A stretch of DNA of 64,000 bases from Novipirellula artificiosorum (GTDB lineage Bacteria > Planctomycetota > Planctomycetia > Pirellulales > Pirellulaceae). Position numbers and translations under genes: made by a program. The notes under the pieces are model-generated. The model made no database searches. It was not told the DNA's origin and worked only from the letters and a program-made list of their open reading frames with translations. Where the stretch lies: contig NZ_SJPV01000001.1 in NCBI RefSeq assembly GCF_007860135.1, positions 1,237,299-1,301,298 on the forward strand. The letters run 5' to 3'. This document shows positions 28,474 to 36,913 of the stretch, one piece after another (positions within the stretch are counted from its first letter, which is position 1; each line of letters begins with the position of its first letter).

Positions 28474-31400
28474 CTACCGCCCGCTGCGCGCGGCTAGGTA
28501 GGCGAAGTAGTATCCTGTCGGGCCGATCGACTGATGGACGGTGTACTCGCTCATCTCGGGCCAGCCGGCCGTATCGATGTGGAACTCGGAGGCCGGCCAG
28601 TTCTCGGCCGGTGGGACGAGGTTCTTCCCCAACACCCAGGTCTTCACCCAGTCGGGGACCTTGGTTGGGTCGTGCGGGCCATAGATCGTGATGCCGCGCG
28701 GTGCCGGGTCGCCAGTCCGCATGGTGTCGCAGTGCAGCGGGGCGCGCGGATAGTCGTGGCCCAGGCCGGTGGTCATCGTGGCATTGACCGGATTGGCGCC
28801 GACGGTGTACTGCGTGGCGGCCACGGCCCCGGCCAGGTACTTGGCGTCGCCGGTCAAGTGGTGTACACGGGTAAGCACAGGGCCAACGATCGTCTCGGGT
28901 GTGGTGAAGTAGCCGACGAATCCCATCATCGGAAGCTGCGGCACGCGGGTTGTGGTGTTGAAGCCATTGCGGCAGCCCACCTCGAGCGCCTGCTCGGCCG
29001 AGACGATCAGGGCCTCGCGAGCTTTCTGCATTAGCGCCGTGTCGCCAACATCGTCTGGAAGGTTGGCATAGGTGAACGTGGCGTCGAGCTGCTCCGCCGG
29101 ATCGCCGCCGACTATCGCCGAACACTCCAGAAACGCTGCATGGAACGTGTCGTCGCCGGTCAACCGCCATAGCTCGACAGCCGCCAGGGCACGCGGCTCG
29201 GCGATCGTCTCTTCGGTGGTACCCTTCACGCGGCCGCCGCGCGAGCGGACCTGGTCAATCACGTCAAGGTTTTCATCGGCCCACTGCCATGCTCGCTGTG
29301 CGGATTCGGCGAAGGTGTCGGCCATCTTCTTATCGTAGCGACGCAACAGCCCGGCGGCCTTGGCGGCCGCGGCAGCGTGGCGGTAGCTGCTAACCGGGTC
29401 GGGCGCATAGACGCCGACCAGCAGCGATTCCTGCCAGCTCGTTTCGCCGGGCCTGGGATGTGCCGTCGACTCGACGCCACCGCCAACGCCGCCATCGTCG
29501 TCTTGCAGCCGCCGGTAGAAGTCGATGTTCCACAGCGCCTCGTCCAACAGGTCGGGCAAGTGGTTGTTGGCCTCCTTGGTCGGCAGGGCCAGGTTCGCTT
29601 TTTCGAAGAACGTCGGGAACATCTCCAGTAGTTCGAGCTGCAGGTAACTGACCCGGAGATGTAACGATCGGCGATCCCAGTCGCCAGCGTCCATATAGCC
29701 CCCCCAGGCCTGGTCGTTTCGAGCCAGCGACGACGCATCGAGCTTCGTCCCCAGCAGCCGACCAAGCGACTCTCTGACCACGTCCGATTCGCCGTCGAGC
29801 ACCGTGCGATCGAGCCGGAACACCTTGCTGCCGTCCGCCGGATGGAACGGCCGCGGGCGACGATAGTCGGTCACCGGTGGTCCCAACGCGATTCCGCTAC
29901 GATGGCACAGCAGGCCGTGCATCGATGTCTCGAATGCCCGCAGCCACACGTCGTCGGCGATCCGCAACGGATAGCTCACGCCGACGTTAGGAAAGAGCAC
30001 GCGATAGGTGCCCGGCGTGGTGAAGTCGGAGAAGTCGAGGTGGTAGACGTTCGTGCGGTTGTGGTTTTTTTCGGGCCGCATCCGTTCGACCTGCTCGGCG
30101 GGTACAGCTAGACGAACGTCGCCCTGATAGACCGATTGGCCCGACTCGGCATCGATCAACTCGAAGCGCTGGACGTCGTAGGCCAGCTCGCCCCCCGTCC
30201 CCAGCCACACCGACAGATACGCCCGCTTCAGCGGATCGTCGGGCCGAAAACCGACATGCGAAACGTGGACCGCCTCACTGCGAACGTTGTGCGGCTGGTG
30301 TGTGTAAGTCACTTGAGGCTGACGAGTGTTGATGCCGTGCAGCTCGATCGTATAAGGAGTGCCCTCCTGGAGTGGCTCGGCAAGCTTCAAATAGACGACG
30401 TGTCGGATCGGCGCTTGACCGTTGTCGGCTCGATCGAGTGGCTTGCTCTTGCGAAACACATCGGTTGGCTGGACAGCCTTGCCGGGCTCGTCGGTGATGC
30501 CAATGCGATAGGCGGCCGGTTCGGTCAACGTCTCGCTGGTGATCGCCTGACCTTCCAGCCGCGATTCGGTGGTGATGGTCCGGCCCTGGTCGACCAGCAG
30601 GCCCAGCCGTTTCAGATTGCCGCTTTCGTCGTCCTTGCGCCACACGCTACGGGCAGACGACATTGCCGGTCGACCATCCTCCCAGGCCAAGTACGTGTGG
30701 TCCTTCTTCTCGACACGGATCTCGTCGTCCGGCTGGGCCTGGTACGGGACCTGGCCGCCGGGGATGCGTCGTTTCTCTTGGATAGTCACTGCAAGGATGT
30801 TCGGAGCCACAGCGCAAACTTGCTGCAGCTCTGGTCCGTCCGCGGGATGCTCAGCGCCCTCGCGGAGCATCCTCGCTCGGGCCTCTTCCTCGCGACGCGA
30901 TTGCTCTTGCTTGCGGGCTATCTCCTGGTTGACCTTTGCCACTTTGGCCGCACGCTGCGCAAGCAACTCGGTATTGGGCTTGGCCAGCGTGATCTCACGG
31001 ATCAGGATGTCCAGTGGCGAGCCGCTCCAGTCGCCGATTAGTAGTTGGCTCTGGATCATCGACGTGTCGAACGACCGATCGACCTCGTCGGTCGCGGCGG
31101 GCGAGACGGCCCAGCCATCGTTGGGCATCAACGGCGTGAATTCGCTGGTTGACGCCTTGCTCAGGTCGTAGCTGAATTCGCGTTTAACGCCGCCGGCATC
31201 CTGCAGGATCAGCTTCAGCGTTGACGCCCGGTTCTGGGTGCCTCGTTTGACGACCATCACCGGGCAGTCGGCGCCGCAGTTGGACAGATCAGCCGCCACG
31301 TTGTAGCCAGCTCCGCCACGCCCGTTTTCCGCCACAATGTGGGCTACGCCGCCAGCGACTTTGACGTGTTCCTGAAACGATCCGAACGCATAGCCGATCG

Positions 31401-31932
31401 GCATGGCAAACGTGTTGAGCACACCATCGATGGCCGGGTCGAGCGCCCCCTCAATCTTCAGATCAGCCAGCCAGACCTTGCCCTGACCCTCGAAGGTCAG
31501 GTTGAGAAAGATCATCCCGACGTCGGTCGGGACAGAGACCGATTGGTTGCCCGATTGCCAGTCGCCTGGTCCGTTGGCCACCAGGATGGGTTTCGAGCCG
31601 CCCTGGCCGCCGATCAGGTTGAGAGCTAGCGACGCGATCTTGACTTGCCCCGCCACCTTGACCCGGGCAGATACGGTAATCTTTCTGTTCGAGTTGGTCA
31701 GCAAGGCGCGACCCAGTGCCCCGTCGGTCGGCTCGGTTGAGAAATCCAATAGCATGGCCGCTTTGCCGCCGGATGCTTCTCCGCCGGGCAGGATTTCGGC
31801 CTTGCCCGACTTGATCTCGGGCTTGCCCCAGAACTTGCCGAAGTCGACCTGCTCGGCCCCGGTCGCCGAGCAGGCAATGGAGGCCTGGGTTGTGAACATG
31901 ACCAACGCCGAAAGAAACCGTATCGCTCGCAT
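28474..31932 (-). CDS. Large secreted GH9-family glycoside hydrolase with N-terminal Ig-like domain
   Basis: The 1152-residue protein starts at ATG 31932 behind GAGGACAA and has a signal peptide ending near ACSATGAEQ. The first 350 residues hold beta-sandwich modules, and residues about 360-420 are rich in KQEQSRREEEARARM (linker). A cellulase N-terminal Ig-like domain (EAVHVSHVGFRPDDPLKRAYLSV) precedes the GH9 catalytic domain. YMDAGDWD near residue 748 provides the paired aspartates and WPEMSEYTVHQSIGPTGYYF the late Glu. GH9 enzymes are inverting beta-glucanases. Its GC content is far above its neighbour (42 of 60 bases in 28561-28620 against 27 of 60 in 34261-34320), which suggests recent acquisition. 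Confidence 0.88.
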   Translation of the reverse strand: MRAIRFLSALVMFTTQASIACSATGAEQVDFGKFWGKPEIKSGKAEILPGGEASGGKAAMLLDFSTEPTDGALGRALLTNSNRKITVSARVKVAGQVKIASLALNLIGGQGGSKPILVANGPGDWQSGNQSVSVPTDVGMIFLNLTFEGQGKVWLADLKIEGALDPAIDGVLNTFAMPIGYAFGSFQEHVKVAGGVAHIVAENGRGGAGYNVAADLSNCGADCPVMVVKRGTQNRASTLKLILQDAGGVKREFSYDLSKASTSEFTPLMPNDGWAVSPAATDEVDRSFDTSMIQSQLLIGDWSGSPLDILIREITLAKPNTELLAQRAAKVAKVNQEIARKQEQSRREEEARARMLREGAEHPADGPELQQVCAVAPNILAVTIQEKRRIPGGQVPYQAQPDDEIRVEKKDHTYLAWEDGRPAMSSARSVWRKDDESGNLKRLGLLVDQGRTITTESRLEGQAITSETLTEPAAYRIGITDEPGKAVQPTDVFRKSKPLDRADNGQAPIRHVVYLKLAEPLQEGTPYTIELHGINTRQPQVTYTHQPHNVRSEAVHVSHVGFRPDDPLKRAYLSVWLGTGGELAYDVQRFELIDAESGQSVYQGDVRLAVPAEQVERMRPEKNHNRTNVYHLDFSDFTTPGTYRVLFPNVGVSYPLRIADDVWLRAFETSMHGLLCHRSGIALGPPVTDYRRPRPFHPADGSKVFRLDRTVLDGESDVVRESLGRLLGTKLDASSLARNDQAWGGYMDAGDWDRRSLHLRVSYLQLELLEMFPTFFEKANLALPTKEANNHLPDLLDEALWNIDFYRRLQDDDGGVGGGVESTAHPRPGETSWQESLLVGVYAPDPVSSYRHAAAAAKAAGLLRRYDKKMADTFAESAQRAWQWADENLDVIDQVRSRGGRVKGTTEETIAEPRALAAVELWRLTGDDTFHAAFLECSAIVGGDPAEQLDATFTYANLPDDVGDTALMQKAREALIVSAEQALEVGCRNGFNTTTRVPQLPMMGFVGYFTTPETIVGPVLTRVHHLTGDAKYLAGAVAATQYTVGANPVNATMTTGLGHDYPRAPLHCDTMRTGDPAPRGITIYGPHDPTKVPDWVKTWVLGKNLVPPAENWPASEFHIDTAGWPEMSEYTVHQSIGPTGYYFAYLAARSGR

Positions 31933-32035
31933 CACTTGTCCTCGTTGGATGTTTTAAAAAACACACCACTGTAACGGGTCATTTTTTTTGGTGGAAACGC
32001 GTTCTTTGTCACAAGGTGATATGCACGGTGACGCC

Positions 32036-34918
32036 TCATTGTCCGTACTCGATCAGATAATACGGTGAACCGTCTCGCGCAGTATCAACTTGGAAACGGC
32101 CGTTTTCGATTGTTAACGTCTGGCCTGTTCTTGATCCACCATGATCGAGGATATGAATTGTCGGAGATCCTTCACGTTTGAGTTGAATGTCCGCGACAAC
32201 GGGTTCCATAACGATTGGGCCATCGGGTTTGTTACCTCGTGTATTTCCGAGACTCATCAAGTAACAGTCATTCAAAACGACCATCCCCTCGTTACGGGCA
32301 CGAGCAATCGCTGTCAATAGGATCCCTTCGTCCTTTGCGATGGTACCGTGTGGCGATTGAGCGCTTAGGTACACTGCCGCAAAGCGGCTACGAGGCGTGA
32401 TCTGTGTATCCGCCATGGGAATCACCCGATCTTTTGCAAACCCAATCACTGCCTGTGTCCCTGGTGTGCTGATCGCAATATGCCCATCCTGCGCGTGCTT
32501 GCCCGGTGTCCAAAGCAATTCACGTGTCGTCGAAAGCAGGTGTCCCTTCCGCTTGTGCTCGGATAGGTCAAAGTGATCCGTAGCTTCAAACTCACCTGAA
32601 AAACGGACGGTCCCACGTGCGACGGCTAGCGACTCGGCGGAAAAGACCTCGCTATCGAAAGTCTTCTCGTCCCATTCTTGACGGACAAATTCGTCAAATC
32701 CAATCTGCTGCTGATCGAGCGAAGGAATGTGTACGTTGCGATGGTGGTTCACCATTGATTCCTTAACATCACCCCTCAGCACTTGCCGAGAAACAGCGGG
32801 GAAGACGCCAATGAACTGTGGTGCGGTTACGTCCCAGCTATGCCCTCCGATGATGCTGCTGAATGTGCCGTCGTCAGCGTTTTGGAAGGCGTAGGAAACG
32901 TCCCAGCCCTGCAAACCCATTCCATAGGCCCCAATAATTGCCGGCCCCTCGACGCCCCATTCATTCGGCAAGACGTGAATCCACTCCGACAGCATAAATG
33001 GACGGTCGGTAACCTGTTGCAGCGAAGAGGACAGACTGCCCGATCCCGGCACTGCCAGCATCGAGGCACTTCGAAACGGCCCCAACCCACGCCCTCCGCC
33101 AAAGTAATTGTGCCGATCGATCGTTCCGATGCGATAGTCCGAATGCAAGTTGTAAAAATGGCTCGTCATCCGACCAGCTTGCCAATTCGAAGCAATCAGT
33201 TCGCCTTCATAGCCTGCCTCGCGAATCGCATTCGCGTAGCGATCATAGACATTGTTTTGCAACTCGTACAAGAACGCCATCGTATCAAGCAACCGACGCT
33301 GCGCGTCTTGCTGCGAAGTGTTCAGATTCGTTGGATCAAAGAACCAAGGATTGCCAGCAGGGTAGATTCGATTCTCGCTCCAGTTCTCATCTTGCGGTAG
33401 CTTTTGATTCTTCAGCAAACCATGGTTGAGTGCTTTGTCGCCCCAAGCCTGCAGGAATGCAGCTTCCGTTTCATATTTATGTTTCAGCCATTCGGCAAAC
33501 ATCTCCCCACCGCGTTTTCGCAGTGTCGGGCTCTTGGCCATCACACTCGTTACGCCACCGAATAGGGCGCTGTCTTCGTTGTAAAGCTCAACATAGGCAA
33601 TTGCGGTTTCTTGGGCATAGGTTTGACCTGTGTAAGGATTGGTGTGTCGCAGCAGGGTCGCGACCTGGTCGATCAGCAAATCCTGTAACTCCGTCGACAA
33701 ATAGAGACTGCCATGCTTTGCGCTGACACGATTGTTTTGCAGCGGGCCGAATTCATCCATGTAAGGAACCCGTCCGCGATCGCCCGGACCAACATCAACA
33801 ATGAACACCGGTGACAGCTTCGTGTAGATCCCACGCTCTTTCAATGCGGCGACATAATAGTCCATTCGATCAAGTCCCTCAGGATCGAACTCAGCAGCGC
33901 TTTCTTTTGTCAAGATTCCGGCCCATCCGGTCCCATCCGCGTACTTGTGCAAGCGAACGGTGTTGACACCCATCGCAGCATAAAAATCGGCCCGCTTGTC
34001 AGCCAGCTCTTTTTCAGGAGCGCAAGCGGAGTATGAATTATTCAGTCCCCAGAGCTTGATGGGTTTGCCGTTGTACACGAGCTTGTCACCATGACGCTTG
34101 ATGCGGCCGTGTTTGCCCGCCGGTTTCTCGAGCCAGGATTGCATGTTCCACTCGCTGTCCAAAGCAATCGGGCTTGGTGGGTCAAAACGGTACCAGTGGG
34201 TCATGTCGACAAGCGATTGCGCCGCATCCATACCAGCTACAAATTGCATGGACTTGGGGAGTTGAATGCGAAATGCAAGTTTTTGGACAACGCCTTCCTT
34301 GATCCCATCTTTGGCAATCGTGATGCGAGCTTGCCGATCGGCAGCAATCGATGTGGGCTGTTCAAACATCAAGTGAGTTTTGTCGCCTGCCGCATCAATC
34401 AGCTCAAGCTTTACCACTTGTTCACCAAGGTCAACTCGGCCCAGTGGCAAGCGATGCGTTACATTGGTGCCGTCATGTTGAGTCACAACGACGCTGCCCC
34501 CATCAAACGCGACCCCGGGGTTGAGGCCGAACTGCGCAATGACTAATTCCGAATCGCCACCGGGCTTCATCACGGCTTCGAAACGTAGTTGATCTTTCGC
34601 AGGCGATGACCAAGCTCCTACGATGGTAAACGGTGTTTGCGTTTCCTCGATGACATTTTCAAATGAAAACCGAGCAACGTCGCCGTCCTCGCTAACGCTC
34701 TTCTCGCGTTTAACGCTTGACCAACCGGGCCCCCAATCATAGTAGTTGATTCCAAAATACTCGGTCGTTCGATCAAGCACAGACAGATCACCGGACTTTG
34801 GATTCACAACGCTTAGCAGTTCGGCTTGGGCCGATAGGGTGATGAGCCAAAAGACGTTGATAGAAGTCAGAAAGATAAAACGCTTGGCCAGACAAGGCTT
34901 GAGTTGATTGACAAACAT
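32036..34918 (-). CDS. Secreted clan GH-A glycoside hydrolase (GH5-like)
   Basis: This 960-residue exported protein has a signal region (FIFLTSINVFWLITLSAQAE) and an N-terminal beta-rich module. The catalytic barrel begins near residue 270 with GKPIKLWGLNNSYSAC and MGVNTVRLHKYAD. The acid/base Glu is in AYVELYNEDS (Asn447-Glu448) and the nucleophile in FMLSEWIHV (Glu645). A C-terminal beta module follows (RGNKPDGPIVMEPVVADIQLK). The two-glutamate pattern is clan GH-A; GH5 or a related family is likely, with beta-mannan or beta-glucan as possible substrates. It lies 104 bp upstream of GH9 in the same direction, so the two may form an operon. Confidence 0.85.
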   Translation of the reverse strand: MFVNQLKPCLAKRFIFLTSINVFWLITLSAQAELLSVVNPKSGDLSVLDRTTEYFGINYYDWGPGWSSVKREKSVSEDGDVARFSFENVIEETQTPFTIVGAWSSPAKDQLRFEAVMKPGGDSELVIAQFGLNPGVAFDGGSVVVTQHDGTNVTHRLPLGRVDLGEQVVKLELIDAAGDKTHLMFEQPTSIAADRQARITIAKDGIKEGVVQKLAFRIQLPKSMQFVAGMDAAQSLVDMTHWYRFDPPSPIALDSEWNMQSWLEKPAGKHGRIKRHGDKLVYNGKPIKLWGLNNSYSACAPEKELADKRADFYAAMGVNTVRLHKYADGTGWAGILTKESAAEFDPEGLDRMDYYVAALKERGIYTKLSPVFIVDVGPGDRGRVPYMDEFGPLQNNRVSAKHGSLYLSTELQDLLIDQVATLLRHTNPYTGQTYAQETAIAYVELYNEDSALFGGVTSVMAKSPTLRKRGGEMFAEWLKHKYETEAAFLQAWGDKALNHGLLKNQKLPQDENWSENRIYPAGNPWFFDPTNLNTSQQDAQRRLLDTMAFLYELQNNVYDRYANAIREAGYEGELIASNWQAGRMTSHFYNLHSDYRIGTIDRHNYFGGGRGLGPFRSASMLAVPGSGSLSSSLQQVTDRPFMLSEWIHVLPNEWGVEGPAIIGAYGMGLQGWDVSYAFQNADDGTFSSIIGGHSWDVTAPQFIGVFPAVSRQVLRGDVKESMVNHHRNVHIPSLDQQQIGFDEFVRQEWDEKTFDSEVFSAESLAVARGTVRFSGEFEATDHFDLSEHKRKGHLLSTTRELLWTPGKHAQDGHIAISTPGTQAVIGFAKDRVIPMADTQITPRSRFAAVYLSAQSPHGTIAKDEGILLTAIARARNEGMVVLNDCYLMSLGNTRGNKPDGPIVMEPVVADIQLKREGSPTIHILDHGGSRTGQTLTIENGRFQVDTARDGSPYYLIEYGQ

Positions 34919-35367
34919 GGTTTTATGGGGAGAGCGATGGATGGCTTGGGTAGGAAATCGAATTCTGAGGGAGCGCTCGCCATTTTAGCATCATTCTGAT
35001 CAATTCTGTTTGCAAGGCCGATAACTTTATTTGGTCGCTTGCTACTCCAATAATGGTCGCTTCTACATGTTTGCCCAGATGATTCATGGCATTGGGGCTA
35101 GATTACGTGACGCAAGCCAAAGTCCGGCTACTTTTAAACTTTGTCAACCAAGAACGTTCTTCTCAATCGTTCTATTTGACATGCAGGGTGACGCCGAGGT
35201 TATTGTAACCGCTCGAAGGCTCCCAGATGCTTGCACCGTTCCGCTTGCTCGCTAAGCGGATGCTGTAGTCTGGGTTATTGCGGATGGAGTCGATCGGATC
35301 TGGCAGGTTCAACAGCCAGATAGAAATGGACCTCACACTGATTCCGATCAAGTCAAAGGCGGAGTTC

Positions 35368-35525
35368 CATCGAAGAAATTGCCCCATTTGTCCAGCCCGC
35401 GTTGGTCGCAAAACAAAATGCCAATGCGTGGGCATTAAGCTGTAAGAAAAAAATTCAACAGCATACCGCCCAAGCCCCTTGGCCAGCGTGCGCTCCAATG
35501 CTTCGTAGTCTATGGTTCGTTCTAA
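35368..35525 (-). pseudogene. REP-associated tyrosine transposase (RAYT, Y1_Tnp) remnant
   Basis: A frame open across this stretch reads DYEALERTLAKGLGRYAVEFFSYSLMPTHWHFVL in outline and then GQMGQFLRW. The MPTHWH block is the histidine motif of RAYT transposases, where homologues have MPNHWH. Upstream and downstream the match ends; the catalytic tyrosine region is gone. RAYT proteins mobilise REP palindromes. Confidence 0.8.
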
Positions 35526-35780
35526 GATCTATCGCTCTACATTGCCACGGTATTACCACGGCTCAGAGCGTGATAAAATGCAACCGCTTCATCTGCACGG
35601 TTCGGTCGCGGCATCCGATTACCTTGTCGCAATGGCAAATTCAAACATCAACAAGCTAGTACAGCCAACATCATTCCCTACCTAGACGCCCCCCTACCCC
35701 TTTTCAGACAAAGCGTAGCATCGCCGTCTGTCGTCGTATCGGCTACGCGTGTCCCATAAGAGCCAAAGGAAAGTCGTTCG

Positions 35781-36329
35781 ATGAAAACATGCACGCAATA
35801 TTTGGCTGTTGCCAATTGCCTTCTGGTCGTTAGCCTGGTTGCCACTGCGCCAGCGGCAGCAGACGAACTCCAGAACGCTGTCAAGGACAACCAGGGGGCG
35901 AACCTCCAGGATGGCTGGCTCGCCGTTGAGTCGTTTGAAGACCTGCCGCCGATCGAGCGCAACGCCCTTCAGGCACGCCGTGCCCTGGTCCAAAGCAATC
36001 TCTACATGCGGGGTTGGCTGAAAAAGGTAGATCCGGCCTCGGGCCTGATCCCCGAGAACTTAGCGCGCGGCATCGACCGCTGGAACGGGCGGAACAACGC
36101 CGCCGACAACTATGCGTTCATGGTTCTCACCGCAGCCCTCACGGATCGCCATCGAATGCGGAACGAACTGCGTGACATGCTGATCAACGAGCAGCGACTG
36201 ACCAATCGTGTCGATCGGCTTGGAGATGCCTACAAGTTCTCGACGCAGGCTTTCGAGCATGAGTTTGTCGACATGGACCGGATCATCTTCGACAACTCCG
36301 AGTATCTCAAAGACGGTCTGATGCCATGA
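35781..36329 (+). pseudogene. Secreted protein of unknown function, probably C-terminally truncated
   Basis: The 182-residue frame has a good signal peptide (LAVANCLLVVSLVATAPAAAD) and a soluble part with GLIPENLARGIDRWNGRNNAADNYAFMVL, suggesting the first helices of a large alpha/alpha-barrel protein. It ends in DGLMP, directly against an unrelated minus-strand stub, so the rest was probably lost by recombination. It may still be translated. Confidence 0.5.
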
Positions 36330-36484
36330 AGCGCAGTTGCCATCAACAGGTTTGAGTTAAACGAATGCAATTCCTGCGGAAGCGGTTCAGGAGTTCCAAA
36401 TTCTCGTTGGAGTGGCTCTTCCGCTGAGGCCACCGAAGCAGCAGCAACAAGAATGAGTGCAAGGCTTGTGGCGATAAGTCTCAT
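36330..36484 (-). pseudogene. Signal-peptide stub of an exported protein
   Basis: From ATG 36484 the frame gives MRLIATSLALILVAAASVAS and then AEEPLQREFGTPEPLPQELHSFNSNLLMATALHG before running into antisense of the neighbouring gene. It is the N-terminal scrap of a lost gene. Confidence 0.5.
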
Positions 36485-36539
36485 GGGTTTCAGTTCCTGT
36501 TGTGTTTGGTGTCGTTGCCGTCGCCAGACGGTTGATATG

Positions 36540-36700
36540 TCGGGATTTCCAAGCTCTGGCGAGCGAACCCCTTCGGCCGCGACTCGATCGATGCTGGGTG
36601 TCTGGAGCAGATCGCTGCCGTAGGCACTGATCGCGCTGGTGGCGTGATCATCGCTCATACCGAGTAGAATGTTCGGCTTGTCACCGGCGATCGTTACCGA
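36540..36700 (-). pseudogene. Sulfatase N-terminal stub
   Basis: The minus strand encodes DKPNILLGMSDDHATSAISAYG and TPSIDRVAAEGVRSPELGNPD. This is the first metal-binding segment of type I sulfatases (N-I-L-x5-DDH, then TPNIDRLAAEG). The sequence then breaks off; no formylglycine C-x-P-S-R motif follows. Confidence 0.75.
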
Positions 36701-36792
36701 AACGCCAGAAATGGTGATGCCGAATATTTAAACAGCCTTGAAGAGGTTCATGGTGATTGATTTGCACTTATGAATGGATGGGAGTTGTAAAC

Positions 36793-36811
36793 GGGACAGC
36801 GCCACTTTGGA
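36793..36811 (+). repeat. Truncated terminus of the family B inverted-repeat element
   Basis: GGGACAGCGCCACTTTGG corresponds to the CTGGACAGCGCCACT terminus of the family B element, without CTAG and without a visible partner end. Confidence 0.45.
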
Positions 36812-36829
36812 GCCGAAACGTCGTAAATG

Positions 36830-36897
36830 CAAGCTCGAAGCGCAAGCGAGTGGGGGGGGGTGACGTAAGTGGCTCACTCGCTTGCGCTTCGAGCTTG
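36830..36897. repeat. Perfect 23-bp inverted repeat
   Basis: CAAGCTCGAAGCGCAAGCGA(GTG) at 36830-36852 is the exact reverse complement of 36875-36897, with a 22-base loop containing a run of G. It lies just after the stop of the GH2 gene and could serve as a terminator or be a REP-like sequence. Confidence 0.85.
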
Positions 36898-36913
36898 TAT
36901 GAAGATGAAAGCA

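Noticed and set aside
30136..31041. 301-residue frame on the plus strand
   Set aside because: It is a shadow of the GC-rich GH9 gene, in which long antisense frames are expected.
36230..36658. 142-residue ORF as one exported protein
   Set aside because: It joins a sulfatase stub, a separate signal-peptide stub and antisense of the neighbouring gene; it is not a single protein.
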